From assembly GCA_022496805.1 (NCBI GenBank), contig CM040085.1:44793811-44857810 (forward strand): a stretch of 64,000 bases of DNA, written 5' to 3'. The notes under the pieces are model-generated. The model was given only the letters and a program-made list of their open reading frames with translations, was not told where the DNA came from and did not search any database. The stretch's first letter is position 1. The number at the start of each line of letters is the position of its first letter. The position numbers and the translations under genes are program-made. Source of the DNA: Pohlia nutans. Taxonomy: Eukaryota > Streptophyta > Bryopsida > Bryales > Mniaceae. Shown here piece after piece: positions 54,935-64,000 of the stretch.

Positions 54935-54935
54935 A

Positions 54936-56526
54936 TGCAAGCAGCAAGGAGAGAGATATATACACTCTGTGGACCAACATGGTGCCTCATGACATATAAA
55001 GGAGTATCCATCTTACAAGCAACACTCCAAGACATGCTCTACGTGATGGATATTCGAGTACATACTACATCTGCTACACGAACTGATGTCAATCTTGCAG
55101 CGACAATTCATACTCCAACACGGACCGAGTCCACATAGAGTCTACAAGTGTGGCATGCTCGTCTTTGCCACATCAATCACAACCTCGTCAAACAACTTTC
55201 CACTTCCATAGCTGTCACCGGCATTCACATTTCAAATGCTCACAGTAAAGATTATTTCTGTCCAGGATGCTGCTATGGCAATAACATCGCACCAGCTTTC
55301 CAGTCAACCTGGTGCGTACAAGAGCCTCTACACCAGGTGAACTCATCCATGCAGATCTTATTGGTCCCCTCGACACCAGATCTCTCGGCGGTGCATACTA
55401 CTGCCTTCTACTTCGAGATGATTTCACAGGCTATCGAATTGCCTACTGTATGGCCAAGAAATCAGACACGCTTTCATTACTAAAACGAGCCTTTTGTCAA
55501 GTGCTACGCGACACTGGCCACCGTGTACAGATCCTGCGTTCCGACAGGGGTGGTGAATTTAGAAGCACGGCACTCAAAGACTACTTGGATCAACATCTCA
55601 TTCGTCAAGAGCTTACTGCACCCTATACTCCAGAACAGAACGGCAGCGCAGAGCGAAACAATCGAACAATCATAGAACTTGTAAGAGCCATGATGCATTA
55701 TTCCAAGGTACCTTTACATTTCTCGGCAGAAGCTAGCTGTTCAAACGGCAATCTATGTTCTCAATCGCACTGTCTCCAGTACCATTCCTAACCCAACGCC
55801 ATACGAAGCCTGGTTTGGGAAAACGCCTTCCCTAGCTTACCATCGAGTCTTCGGGAGTGAAGTCTACTGTCTACATCTACGTAGAAAAGCACTTGCGGAC
55901 TAAACTTCAAGCAAAATCTCACCACGGACTTTTTATAGGCTATTCTGAGGAAAGCAAGGCATATTATGTATGGAACTCAGTTTTGAAGCGCATACAGATT
56001 ACCAGGGACATTTATGTCAATGAATCTTCATCCCCTGCTATGTCTCCCAACCATCTGCTGGAGACTCCTGAAGTGTCACAGATGGTAACCCTCTCTTGTC
56101 TACAAGACATTGACATTCTACACCCTGAAATCATACCTAATCCTCTTTCTACTCTGCCAACAACGAACCTCTCTCCACCGCAGTCCGACACCAATACTAT
56201 CAACGTCCAACTACCCAGTTTTGGGACCAGCACTCTCATTCTTGGATCTACATCGATGCCTCAGCTTCCCATTGATCACACAACTTATACTCACGATGCC
56301 GATCTTCTACTCCGACTAGATCTCGTGGATCCATCCTCATCTCGAACTACCCGTAATGCCAGACCACCAGATCGATATGGCGGCTGGGCCTATCTCTGTG
56401 ATGCAACTCTAGACTCCATCACCGAACTCCAGAGTCTCAAAGCTGCTATTGAGTCTCCACAAGCTGAAAATTGGAGACGTGCCATGACTGAGGAATTTAC
56501 CTCTATGAGCTCAAAAACCACCATGG
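54936..56526 (+). pseudogene. int: copia integrase region, frameshifted
   Basis: The frame resumes after the insertion with the end of the protease-integrase linker. The zinc-binding HHCC follows at 55,148 (WHARLCHINHN ... CPGCCYG). The catalytic core has HADLIGPL (first Asp), LRSDRGGEF (second Asp) and TPEQNGSAERNNRT (Glu, DD35E pattern), then the C-terminal GYSEESKAYYVWN. Integrase joins the cDNA to the target. Lesions: TAG at 55,136-55,138 and frameshifts near 55,310, 55,735 and 55,862. The tail ENWRRAMTEEFTSMSSKTT begins the reverse transcriptase domain and is cut at about 56,526. Confidence 0.9.
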
Positions 56527-57829
56527 AGGTGGCCTTTGGTGACAAGGGTTTATTAAAACAAAATTACATGAAGAGTGGAACAAGGGAGGAAAGAAGACAA
56601 GAAGAAGATGGGGAACAAAAATGAGGAGAAATACCTCCCGGACCACATCGAAGTGCCTTTCAGTTTTTAGGTCGTCATTTCTCCATCCTAGCTCGGATTG
56701 GAGCGTGCCTTAGCTTTTTAGAAAGCTAAGTTGATTGTGCATTCATCCTCAAAATCTCAAATGCATAGGATCAAAACCCTAGGACTGATTGTTAAAAAAC
56801 TGAGGCTATTTCTTCTAACCGCCGGTTAGGAAACTCCTTTGACACCCCCAACTTTGGGAGGCAACATCTCCCTCCCTATAACTCGGAATTGGACGTGCCA
56901 TATACCGATGAAAAGCTCTACTCACAAGCTACCTATCCTAGAAATCTCAAATAACTTGGACAAGAAACGAGGGACTGATGGGGAAAAGACCGAGACCTTC
57001 GATGGAGATTAACAAAAGACATCACACTATACTTGAGTTCAAAACAACTACTAACACAATGGAGGAGGAGATCAAGAGGTGTGAGAAGGAGGCCCAAGGC
57101 CTTCCTTCTCCTATCAATTAGCCATCACAAATAGAGAAGAAAGAGAAACAAGATGAATCGATAAACAATGAGAGGGATTGATCTTTGAAGCTTGAAAACA
57201 AGCTCTTAAGTACAAAAGAAGAAGCCGCCAAAGAGGCGGCTCACCCTAACCCTAAGGCTTAAAAGCCCTAACCTCAGGCGTTGACGGAATGACGGATGAA
57301 TGAAGCTCCAACCTGCACGGCGCTCCATCTTGAAGAACTTCCACGAATGAATGTAACTCACACACCACTACGAAGTCAAATAGAAAAAACCAAAACAATC
57401 AAGTCACAAACACAAACATGAATATCAAAGTTAATCGCACAAGGCCAACGGTAAAAATATTCAACTCTAAATTAAGCAACTAAACCTATTTCTATTTTTT
57501 GGATTCACTAGGGGGATTTTTTCCTCCTCTATTCCTTCCTCATCGTTCCATGGATTCACTAGAGGGCTTCATTCCTCCACTAGTCCTTCCACAATAATCT
57601 AATCTAAAACTTAAATTTAATGCCAAATGTCCTACCGAAGGTTTTGCAACAACCATCCTCTAACATGCATATTGTATCCACAACTTGATTACCTTAATTT
57701 CACCAAAGGACTCAAGATTGCATTGTTTGTTAACAATTCATTCATAAAAACAACAATAAACGACAATTAAGCAAGAGAGCCTTATCAAGCTCTCACAACC
57801 TCCTTGGTGCGCAACAGTACTTAGCACCT
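56527..57829. mobile_element. ~1.3 kb unclassified insertion in copia RT
   Basis: The reverse transcriptase frame stops after SMSSKTT and continues with PPPGKNIISCKW at about 57,830. Boundaries are within about 10 bases. The insert has GAGAGCCTTATCAAGCTCTC near its right end, AAGAGGCGGCTCACCCTAAC, and a duplicated TGGATTCACTAGRGGG (57,499 and 57,551). These resemble plant LTR sequence in reverse orientation, but I found no paired LTR or open frame. Confidence 0.55.
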
Positions 57830-59271
57830 AGTAGCCCCACCACCAGGCAAGAATATCATCAGCTGCAAATGGACGTTTCGAATCAAATATGATTCCAGTG
57901 GAAATATCCAGCGTTACAAGGCACGACTGGTGGTTCGAGGGTTCACACAAAAATATGGAATCGATTATACAGAAACATTTTCGCCGGTTGCCAAATTCGA
58001 CAGCATCAGAGTCCTACTCTCAATTGTAGCTGCGGATGATCTTGACATGGTTCAATTCGACGTCAAGACCGCATTTCTCCATGGAAAAATCACAGAAGAA
58101 CTTTATATGCAACATTCACCTCAGTCTGAAGACTCTAATCAGCCCAACCATGTTTGTCGACTCCGTAAGTCCATTTATGGACTCAAACATGCCAGTAGAG
58201 TATGGAACCGGAGATTCCATGATTTCCTAACCAAACATACCTTTACTCAAACACCAGCCGATCCCTGTCTCTACAGAACAACCTCTTCACCTACTTTACT
58301 ACTCGCAATCTTTGTGGACGACGGACTCATATGCGGCCAAGATCGAGCTCATATTTTGGAAATACTCCAAGATATGAACGACGTTTTTACAGTGACGATT
58401 GATGAACCTGATACGTTTGTTGGTCTACGCATTACCCGACAACGTGACCAACGGCTACTCTTCCTTGATCAGGCCCACTACATCGACCGTGTCCTCAAGA
58501 CATATTACTATGAGGACATTCACCCCGTCTAGCTACCGGCAGATCCCAACCTTAAACTCTCAACGAACATGGACCATGATTCTCAAAGCGCACACGAGGT
58601 AACTTTCACGTATAAACAACTCCTCGGAAGTCTTGCTTTTGCGGCTCTTGGAACTCGTCCAGACATTGCTTACTCTATCAGTAGTGCTGCAAGATTCTCT
58701 CAAAACCCTAGTCAGTCTCATTGTACGGCCCTCATGAAGATCGCTTGCTACTTGAAAGCTACCAAGAATCATGGGATTAGTTACAGTGCCAGAGGCACAC
58801 CTCATGTTCTCTTTGCCCATTGTGATGCGGACTACGGACAAGACTCAAGAGATCGCAAATCCCGCTCAGGCTGTGTTTTACACGTTAACAATGGACCTAT
58901 AGCCTGGTTAAGGCGGAAGCAAGTATGTACTGCTTCATCCACGACAGAGGCAAAATATCTCATAGCCTTTGTAGCTTCAAAGGAGATTGTTTGGACTCGT
59001 AGACTTCTCGACAACCTTGGCTACACGCAGGAACACCCAACAACTCTCTACTCCGACAATCAATCGGCAATCTGCCTAGTCCACAACCCTGAACACCACC
59101 AACGTACTAAGCAAACCGACATCCAGTTTCACGTCATCAGAGAGTACCACGCAACTGGACAGCTGAAGATCGCCTACAAGCCAGCAAGTCGCAGACATTC
59201 TCACAAAAGCCCTGCCAGTGAAACAATTCTAGACACTTCGAACTGAACTTGGAGTGCACGAACTTGCCCAC
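57830..59271 (+). pseudogene. RT-RH: copia reverse transcriptase and RNase H, near-intact frame
   Basis: Motifs in order: KWTFRIKYDSSGNIQRYKARLV, YTETFSPVAKFDSIR, DVKTAFLHGKI, LRKSIYGLKHASRVWNRR, the catalytic LLAIFVDDGLI (usual YVDD as FVDD) near 58,305, then GLRITRQRD. After the connection domain come LLGSLAFAALGTRPDIAY, RNase H with ADYGQDSRDRKSRSGC and SSTTEAKY, and the HVIRE end. TAG at 58,530-58,532 interrupts at HPV-stop-LPADP. A frameshift near 59,190 shifts the conserved QVADILTKALP ending to another frame. These enzymes copy element RNA into cDNA inside gag particles. This is the best preserved part of the element. Confidence 0.9.
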
Positions 59272-59310
59272 ACGTAGTTATCAGTGGGAGATAGATAGAA
59301 TGATTACATC

Positions 59311-59319
59311 GAGTGGGAA
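59311..59319 (+). other. polypurine tract of copia element
   Basis: GAGTGGGAA sits directly before the 3' LTR, the expected place for plus-strand priming. Confidence 0.7.
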
Positions 59320-59472
59320 TATTGGATGTAGTTAAGCAACGATGATAATCATTCATCCTAGTCTCATCCATCATTGTACTGTGCGATAAGGACGTGAATG
59401 TTGAAGCACCTGTGTGCCATTCTTACCATTGCTTCTTGCTGTCTACATGTTTGCGCTTACCGTGTTTCAATA
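59320..59472 (+). repeat. 3' LTR of copia element (153 bp, internally deleted)
   Basis: It starts TATTGGATGTAGTTAAGC and ends CGTGTTTCAATA, followed by the GGATG duplication. It lacks about 335 internal bases of the 5' LTR. In the shared 153 bases I count two differences (CATCATTG for CATCAATG; ACATGTTTG for ACATGCTTG). Confidence 0.9.
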
Positions 59473-59477
59473 GGATG

Positions 59478-60717
59478 AAGGTCATCCGTTTTCCACGAAA
59501 AACCTTTGCATCGGAGTGTTGTAACAACAAAATTTTCCAAGAGTGGCCCCCGAATCCAGCAAACTTGGTTGGTTTTCCAGGATTCAAACTCTCTATCTGC
59601 ATCGCTCTTCTTACTACAATTTTTCACTTCTTGCACCTGATTTTCACCTCCGCGGGGTGCACTTGGCCCACAGTGTTAATTTCGGCGATGATTTTCGAAA
59701 GGCAGAGAGATCAGTTGCCGGCTGTTTGTATGCGGTTTCTAGTTTCACTTTTCCAGGATTGAATGGTGTAGCCCCGACTAATGTATTTGGAAATCAGGGA
59801 CAATTTCATCCTTTTCCAGATACAAATACATGAATCACGGTGGCGATGCTCTAACCCATTCGCGATGGACGCTCTCAGACTCCATCCATCATGCATGCAA
59901 CTTTTCCTCCGTCAAGTACACTACTACAACTACTTTTCATCCATTTGGTCACCTGCTACAGAAATATTTCGTTTATTAGTTCATGGGTTATGTCGTGTAA
60001 CTTGCCTCGTCCCCTATCGGAAACTCGACTGTTACCATACTCATAATCATCCTTGGGAGTGTTAAGCTGACTCATATGCATGTAGGATAAGAGCATCACA
60101 CCGTTGGTATGAACCCAGGGTCGTGACCTCAGGTGACGCGCCTGGGCAGGAAAAGGATCCCACCGCAGCCTCGACAACTGCCTCTTTCACCATGGGCTCC
60201 TCAAAAATATTTCTATGTTCGCCATTGTAAAGGTCTTCGTGGGGTTCTCAGCATGCCCATCTTGTGGGATAGCCAAATAAGTATAGTTTGTCGTGATTCC
60301 GAACGAGGGAAGAATGGCAGGGTGAGGGAGGAATCAACACGGCCACTCATCTTTTTTTTATCCAACGTTGCAAGGTGCAATTTGACTACTTGAGTGACGG
60401 TGGGGGTGTGAGGGCAACCGCTCACGGATTGGACCCTGCAATCAATCCATTGTGAGTGATTTTCTTCGTCAAATGGTACAAATGCTCTGAATAAAGAGAA
60501 GGGACAGTTTGTTACAACTTGACCAATTGAAATTGACACTCAACTAGTTGAATTTACAAATCATAAGAAAGAAACCTAAAACATGTGTCACATCTTGATT
60601 TGTTGAGATCCCTTAAATTAATTTTACAACAGTCTATAACAAGGCCATAACTAAGTGACTTTAAAAATAAAAAAACTCATGACTGGTTCTTCCTAAAAAA
60701 CCTCCTTGAACCCGAAG
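59478..60717. other. host flank upstream of ARM gene, no gene called
   Basis: Balanced composition. Overlapping frames of 70-120 codons on both strands show no domain. At 60,080-60,125 GGTATGAACCCAGGGTCGTG looks like the complement of a degraded tRNA-type B box region (CCTGGGTTCATACC), possibly SINE-derived. Before the copia insertion this was continuous with 42,651-43,069. Confidence 0.4.
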
Positions 60718-61138
60718 TAAGGTGGTTACCCCATTCCCAACTGAATAAGAAATACGGATATGAGGCATTGATATTATTTAGTATTATTATTTTTTAGAAG
60801 TAGGCAAGAAGAAATAGATTCCAACACAAGTTAAAACATAATTTTTGGACAAAAAATGAATTAGTTATAAATTTTCAAAGTTGAAGTATGACGCATCCCA
60901 TTCTCATCATATAGGTACACCTCTTTCTGTCTAGAGAAGATTTGTATTGCACACACTAAAAATGTTTAAACCAACAACAACGAATCCATAACCACACTTA
61001 CATATACTAAAACCAACAAGAGAGAACCCATTACCAACTGTAACTCAAGCTACAACCAACATCATTGCAGCATTGATTGTGGATAATGCCACTAGCTGTT
61101 GGTGAAAGGAGCCAGTTGGTAATGGGGTAACCACCTTA
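60718..61138. mobile_element. inverted-repeat element family S
   Basis: 421 bp. TAAGGTGGTTACCCCATTCC at the left and GGTAATGGGGTAACCACCTTA at the right, a 26-bp inverted repeat (continuing CAACTG) with one mismatch. A partial copy lies at 19,446-19,735. If the TAA/TTA is flank rather than terminus, it would fit PIF/Harbinger, but the two are complementary rather than identical, so class is open. Confidence 0.75.
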
Positions 61139-62593
61139 AATGGACTGAGTTTTCTAAATCAATGCAGGTAAATGGATAGGGATTTTTATAATCATACAAG
61201 GTAAATGGGTGAAACAATTTAATTGAGAATCTTGATGAAAGGAGGAAGATATAGCGGTACATTGATTTTCATTTTTTCATTTTTTTCAAAGGATTCCCGT
61301 TGGCGATTTGAAAAATTGAAACTTGAAAAATAGATAGCATTTTTTGGCGATTTACTCTATTTTACCCAAGTTTTCCTATAGCAACATAGCGAGGCCATTT
61401 TTCAAATAGCAAGTTGAGGATATATAGCCACAAAAAAAAATTGTTGATGGCGTGTAGATATGTTGTTTATATGTTGTTCAGGAGACCAATTAGAATGTAG
61501 CAAGTCAATGAGACACTTCTAAATAATGATTATGGATTATGTTTGGAGCAAGGTTATTATGAATAGTTGAGTTGGCAAGACTAAGTAATCTTGCTCTAAA
61601 CATTGGTTGTTGGACATAATCATCGTTGAGAGTGGCAAACTTAATCATATCCATGTAGGATGAACGAATGATGCTTTCTTATATCCATGTAAATAGATGG
61701 AGATTTCATATCCATCCATGTAGATGGATAAAAACTATTTACTTAAGAACTTTGATGAAGTAAAGAAGATATAGCGACCTATAGACTTTGCGCACATGAC
61801 AAATGGTGTAAATGTACTCATATAGTTTTTATTATTAAATATTGAAAATTAAAGTGCAATTTTTGTTTTAAGTTGAAGCGTTGAGAATTTACAATTCATT
61901 AATTTTATACTTGGGGTTATAATCATGTCATTTGGCCTTCAATCATGGAAAAATAAAATCAAAACATGCAAAAATTGAAAGAAATTGTTTTTGGCCAAAA
62001 TACTCTTTTGAACAATCGTATTTGCAAAAAGGAAAAATTAGAAATTTCACAAGATTTTCAAGTCTTTTTGTGAAGATTTTCATTGCATGCACTTGTATCA
62101 CATTGTAAGTTGTTCTAAAATAGGAAAAGTTTACAATTTATTGTTCATTTATTCTTATTATTCCATCCAAGCTATGTACAAATAATTAATTACTTCCTTG
62201 ACAAGCTCATATTATGGGTTATGATCAAGTTCAACGCTACCTAATTTATCATGAGGTTGATTATCCTTGATCCATTTACATCCTTAATCAATTCCCTAAA
62301 TTCTACTCAATTAGTAATCCAAGCCATAGCCTTCTTGCTACTCTTCACCATATTAAATGATCAAAGAATCCATTGCTGATTTGGCTCCTAGCTATAATTG
62401 TAACATTTGTAAGCAAGGTAAAAGAATCTCTTTAACTTGAAGAGAACCCATGTACCTAAGAAAGAATAATCCTCCAGAAAGATGAAGTGGCTTAACTTTC
62501 TTGGCTCACACAAAGGATTCGATGATTCTTTTCTTTGAGCCTATGTTTTGGGGTCTTCAACAGTGTAATTGGTGGGTTCAATGAAAGATAGTC
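61139..62593. other. 1.45 kb AT-rich, no gene recognised
   Basis: Some internal similarity (AGGAGGAAGATATAGCGGT near 61,241 and AAGAAGATATAGCGACC near 61,760) suggests an old duplication. A loose hairpin near 61,535-61,625 pairs GGATTATGTTTGGAGCAAG with CTTGCTCTAAACATTGG. Confidence 0.45.
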
Positions 62594-62668
62594 CATTCTC
62601 TCTTTTCCTCCTCTCCTCCCCACTCCCCCCTCCCCTCTCCCCCTCTCCTCCCCCCCACCCCATCTCCT
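62594..62668 (+). repeat. polypyrimidine tract (C/T-rich)
   Basis: About 75 bases almost entirely C and T (CTCTCTTTTCCTCCTCTCC, CTCCCCACTCCCCCCTCCCC), broken by two A. Capable of triplex (H-DNA) or, on the other strand, G-rich structure. Confidence 0.85.
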
Positions 62669-63081
62669 GATAATAAGAGGGAGTTGTAGTAGACTTCAAG
62701 TGTGTATGTACTAAATACCGTACCCACATAGCAGGTTCATACAAGTTGTGGCAAATAATTTAATTATTTTAGTGGCACCTAGACTATTTGGTGGGTTATA
62801 GCCAATGCCTATGTGACACATGACAAAATAATTATTTTTTATCAAACTAAAAAATAATTATTTTTGTACAAACCTTCTATACGGGTACGGTAACCAGTCG
62901 ACATGGTTATTGGACATAATCCTTTGTGCTGCAACCAATAAGAACCCTTGGATGCAAGAGATTAATGGCTCAAAAGCATTCACAGTTGACAGGGTTATGT
63001 TGATGTTGATGTTATATGTTATGTTATAATTAAATGACCATCTTCATTTGATGATGATGACCAGGAAATTAAGTAAATTGG
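62669..63081. other. intergenic, nothing recognised
   Basis: AT-rich; TGATGTTGATGTTATATGTTATG at 63,000 is low complexity. It would hold the 3' UTR of the putative gene at 63,082-63,288. Confidence 0.4.
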
Positions 63082-63288
63082 TCAAAACGTGGTGCACTGC
63101 TGAGGCTCCCCAGTGACGGGATCTGCAGTGACAATGGCGGTTTTCTCACAAGGAAGCACGTCTTGGCCCAACTTGGTCCCAGCGGATTTCAAGCCTTTCA
63201 GGGAGGTTGCCTGGTTGAAGAGATTCAGCACGGGAAGCTTTGATGCTGGCGGCAGTTTCTGTTTCGGCAACAGAGGCCGAAAATCCTC
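63082..63288 (-). CDS. possible terminal exon of unknown gene
   Basis: A 69-codon frame on the minus strand ends in TGA at 63,082-63,084 and is preceded by a good acceptor (TTTGTGAGCAG just above 63,288, phase 0). It reads like real protein: EDFRPLLPKQKLPPASKLPV, LNLFNQATSLKGLKSAG, LPCEKTAIVTADPVTGEPQQ. GC content is well above its surroundings. I do not recognise the family. Earlier exons would lie beyond the window, or across the CACTA element at 63,489-63,607, which would be intronic. Confidence 0.45.
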   Translation of the reverse strand, partial: EDFRPLLPKQKLPPASKLPVLNLFNQATSLKGLKSAGTKLGQDVLPCEKTAIVTADPVTGEPQQCTTF

Positions 63289-63488
63289 CTGCTCACAAAA
63301 ATCAATAAAACAATTTGTTAGAGTCCTACATTTTCTTTAATCAACTGACAACCCAGCGATATCTTCCTACTATTCCATTTTTTAAAATTAATTAATTATA
63401 TTTTAACTGCAATTAGAGACTTTTCTTAATTTTGGATTGGTATTTACCTCCAATTTTCTAATGTCAATCAGCTACTGAGGCACTTCAA

Positions 63489-63607
63489 CACTAGTAGAAA
63501 AGGTGGCACTCCCAGGGAGATGCCCATGCAAAATCACTGAGTATGCGTGGAATTGGGCACCACTTGCCTGGGCATCCTCCTTGGCAGTGCCACCTTTTCT
63601 ACTTGTG
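63489..63607. mobile_element. CACTA-type miniature element, CAA duplication
   Basis: 119 bp, starting CACTAGTAGAAAAGGTGGCA and ending TGCCACCTTTTCTACTTGTG, flanked by CAA on each side. Almost the entire element is one hairpin. Same family as 50,661-50,781. Confidence 0.85.
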
Positions 63608-64000
63608 CAACCGGCTAGACTTACACTAACTGTTGGTTCTTCCCAAGCATCAGTTTATATATTCATCATAGGGTAGTTGTTCCTATTATTGCTCACAACT
63701 ATTAAACCCACCCTAATCCAATATTTTTTTAAAAGCTTGAAAGTCACAATTTTGATGCTTTAATAACAAGGACATTTTAACAAATGTGATCATGTTAATT
63801 TCAACCCCTATAAAGGTAATAAAACTCAAATTGAACCTCATATTGTTTTAGCATTTTTGAGTAGGTCACATGGAAACTTTCTTTAGTTCAATTTCATTTA
63901 TTTTGTAATTAATTTTGGTGATATAAAATTTGGGCCCATATGAGTTATGCTTTTCACAATACATGATCAATCATTTGAAAATTGAGTGACAAGTGACATG
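63608..64000. other. AT-rich end of window, nothing recognised
   Basis: No gene or repeat recognised; may be intron of the gene ending at 63,082. Confidence 0.4.

Larger units (their letters stand above)
45285..54935. mobile_element. 9.65 kb insertion within copia, TTAGAG termini
   Basis: The copia frame breaks after NNLFSITH at 45,284 and resumes at 54,935. The insert starts TTAGAGAAAAAATGAACCC and ends GTCCAAATATCCTCTAA. The two ends are only loosely similar to each other (TTAGAG, CTCA and GGGCC in register). Each is paired better with an internal terminus: the left one with 45,833 and the right one with 49,228. So the insert may be one large divergent element or a compound of two related ones. 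It contains families A, G, J, H, CACTA and hAT-like elements and no transposase. Confidence 0.6.
49228..54935. mobile_element. 5.7 kb element with 37-bp TTAGAG inverted ends (family I)
   Basis: TTAGAGGATATTTGAACTCTC at 49,228 is the inverse of GAGAGTCCAAATATCCTCTAA at 54,915-54,935. The repeat extends through AAGAGGGCC and CCAAAG, about 37 bp with two mismatches. The TTAGAGnnnnnnTG and GGGCC spacing matches the family H miniature elements. Its right end is the right boundary of the copia interruption; its left flank is not copia. It contains J, a CACTA element, G copy 3 and H copy 1. There is no transposase in it, so it is non-autonomous or gutted. Confidence 0.6.
43070..59477 (+). mobile_element. 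Ty1/copia LTR retrotransposon with two large insertions
   Basis: It is bounded by a 5-bp target duplication GGATG (43,070-43,074; 59,473-59,477). Both LTRs start TATTGG and end CAATA. Order of domains is gag, protease, integrase, reverse transcriptase, RNase H, the copia order. Without the insertions (45,285-54,935 and about 56,527-57,829) the element is about 5.4 kb. It is inactive: stop codons and frameshifts occur in every domain. In the shared 153 bases the LTRs differ at two positions, which suggests a fairly recent integration, although the many coding lesions and later insertions argue for some age or insertion of an already mutant copy. Confidence 0.9.

Noticed and set aside
59394..59833. 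Gene in frames of 96-122 codons right after the copia element
   Set aside because: The first frame starts inside the LTR; neither has a domain or splice support.

Overview
The window reads as nuclear DNA of a land plant. One well-formed host gene has short, phase-consistent GT-AG introns and codes for an Armadillo-repeat membrane protein of a type I know from plants. Almost everything else is transposable-element debris: CACTA-type and Stowaway-type miniature elements, a Ty1/copia retrotransposon and (TA)n microsatellites. I could not name the species. The abundance of TTAA-flanked, piggyBac-like miniature elements hints at a non-seed plant (moss, liverwort, lycophyte, fern), but that is inference only.

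Layout. 1-433: a possible terminal exon of an unknown gene. 772-37,600: a long gene-poor, AT-rich stretch packed with short non-autonomous elements, many inserted into each other. The dominant class is at least a dozen sequence-unrelated families (here called A to P) that share a flanking TTAA (TTAG in one case) and a terminus close to CCCCTAAAnGnCC. One fragment of a retroelement-type nuclease domain lies at 18,505-18,993. 37,683-41,891 (minus): the only convincing intact gene, six exons, 943 codons, four predicted membrane segments followed by an ARM-repeat region. Its 5' flank (41,921-42,650) is a tandem array of four ~185 bp units. 43,070-59,477: a Ty1/copia element with LTRs, a 5-bp target duplication, a primer-binding site matching the anticodon arm of initiator tRNA-Met, and a decayed gag-protease-integrase-RT-RNaseH polyprotein. 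It is split by a ~9.65 kb insertion (45,285-54,935), itself full of nested elements, and a ~1.3 kb insertion (about 56,527-57,829). 59,478-64,000: ordinary flanking DNA with more miniature elements and a possible terminal exon of another gene (63,082-63,288, minus).

The main biological story is insertion history. Several elements occur in multiple copies here, so one copy gives the empty site for another. This resolves a Russian doll of four TTAA elements (772-3169), an element carrying three insertions of different superfamilies with distinct target duplications (29,316-30,677), and two elements broken by others (27,920-28,542 and 51,924-53,062). No transposase for the TTAA families is visible in the window, so they would depend on an enzyme encoded elsewhere. 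All family names here are my own labels; all alignments were done by eye.
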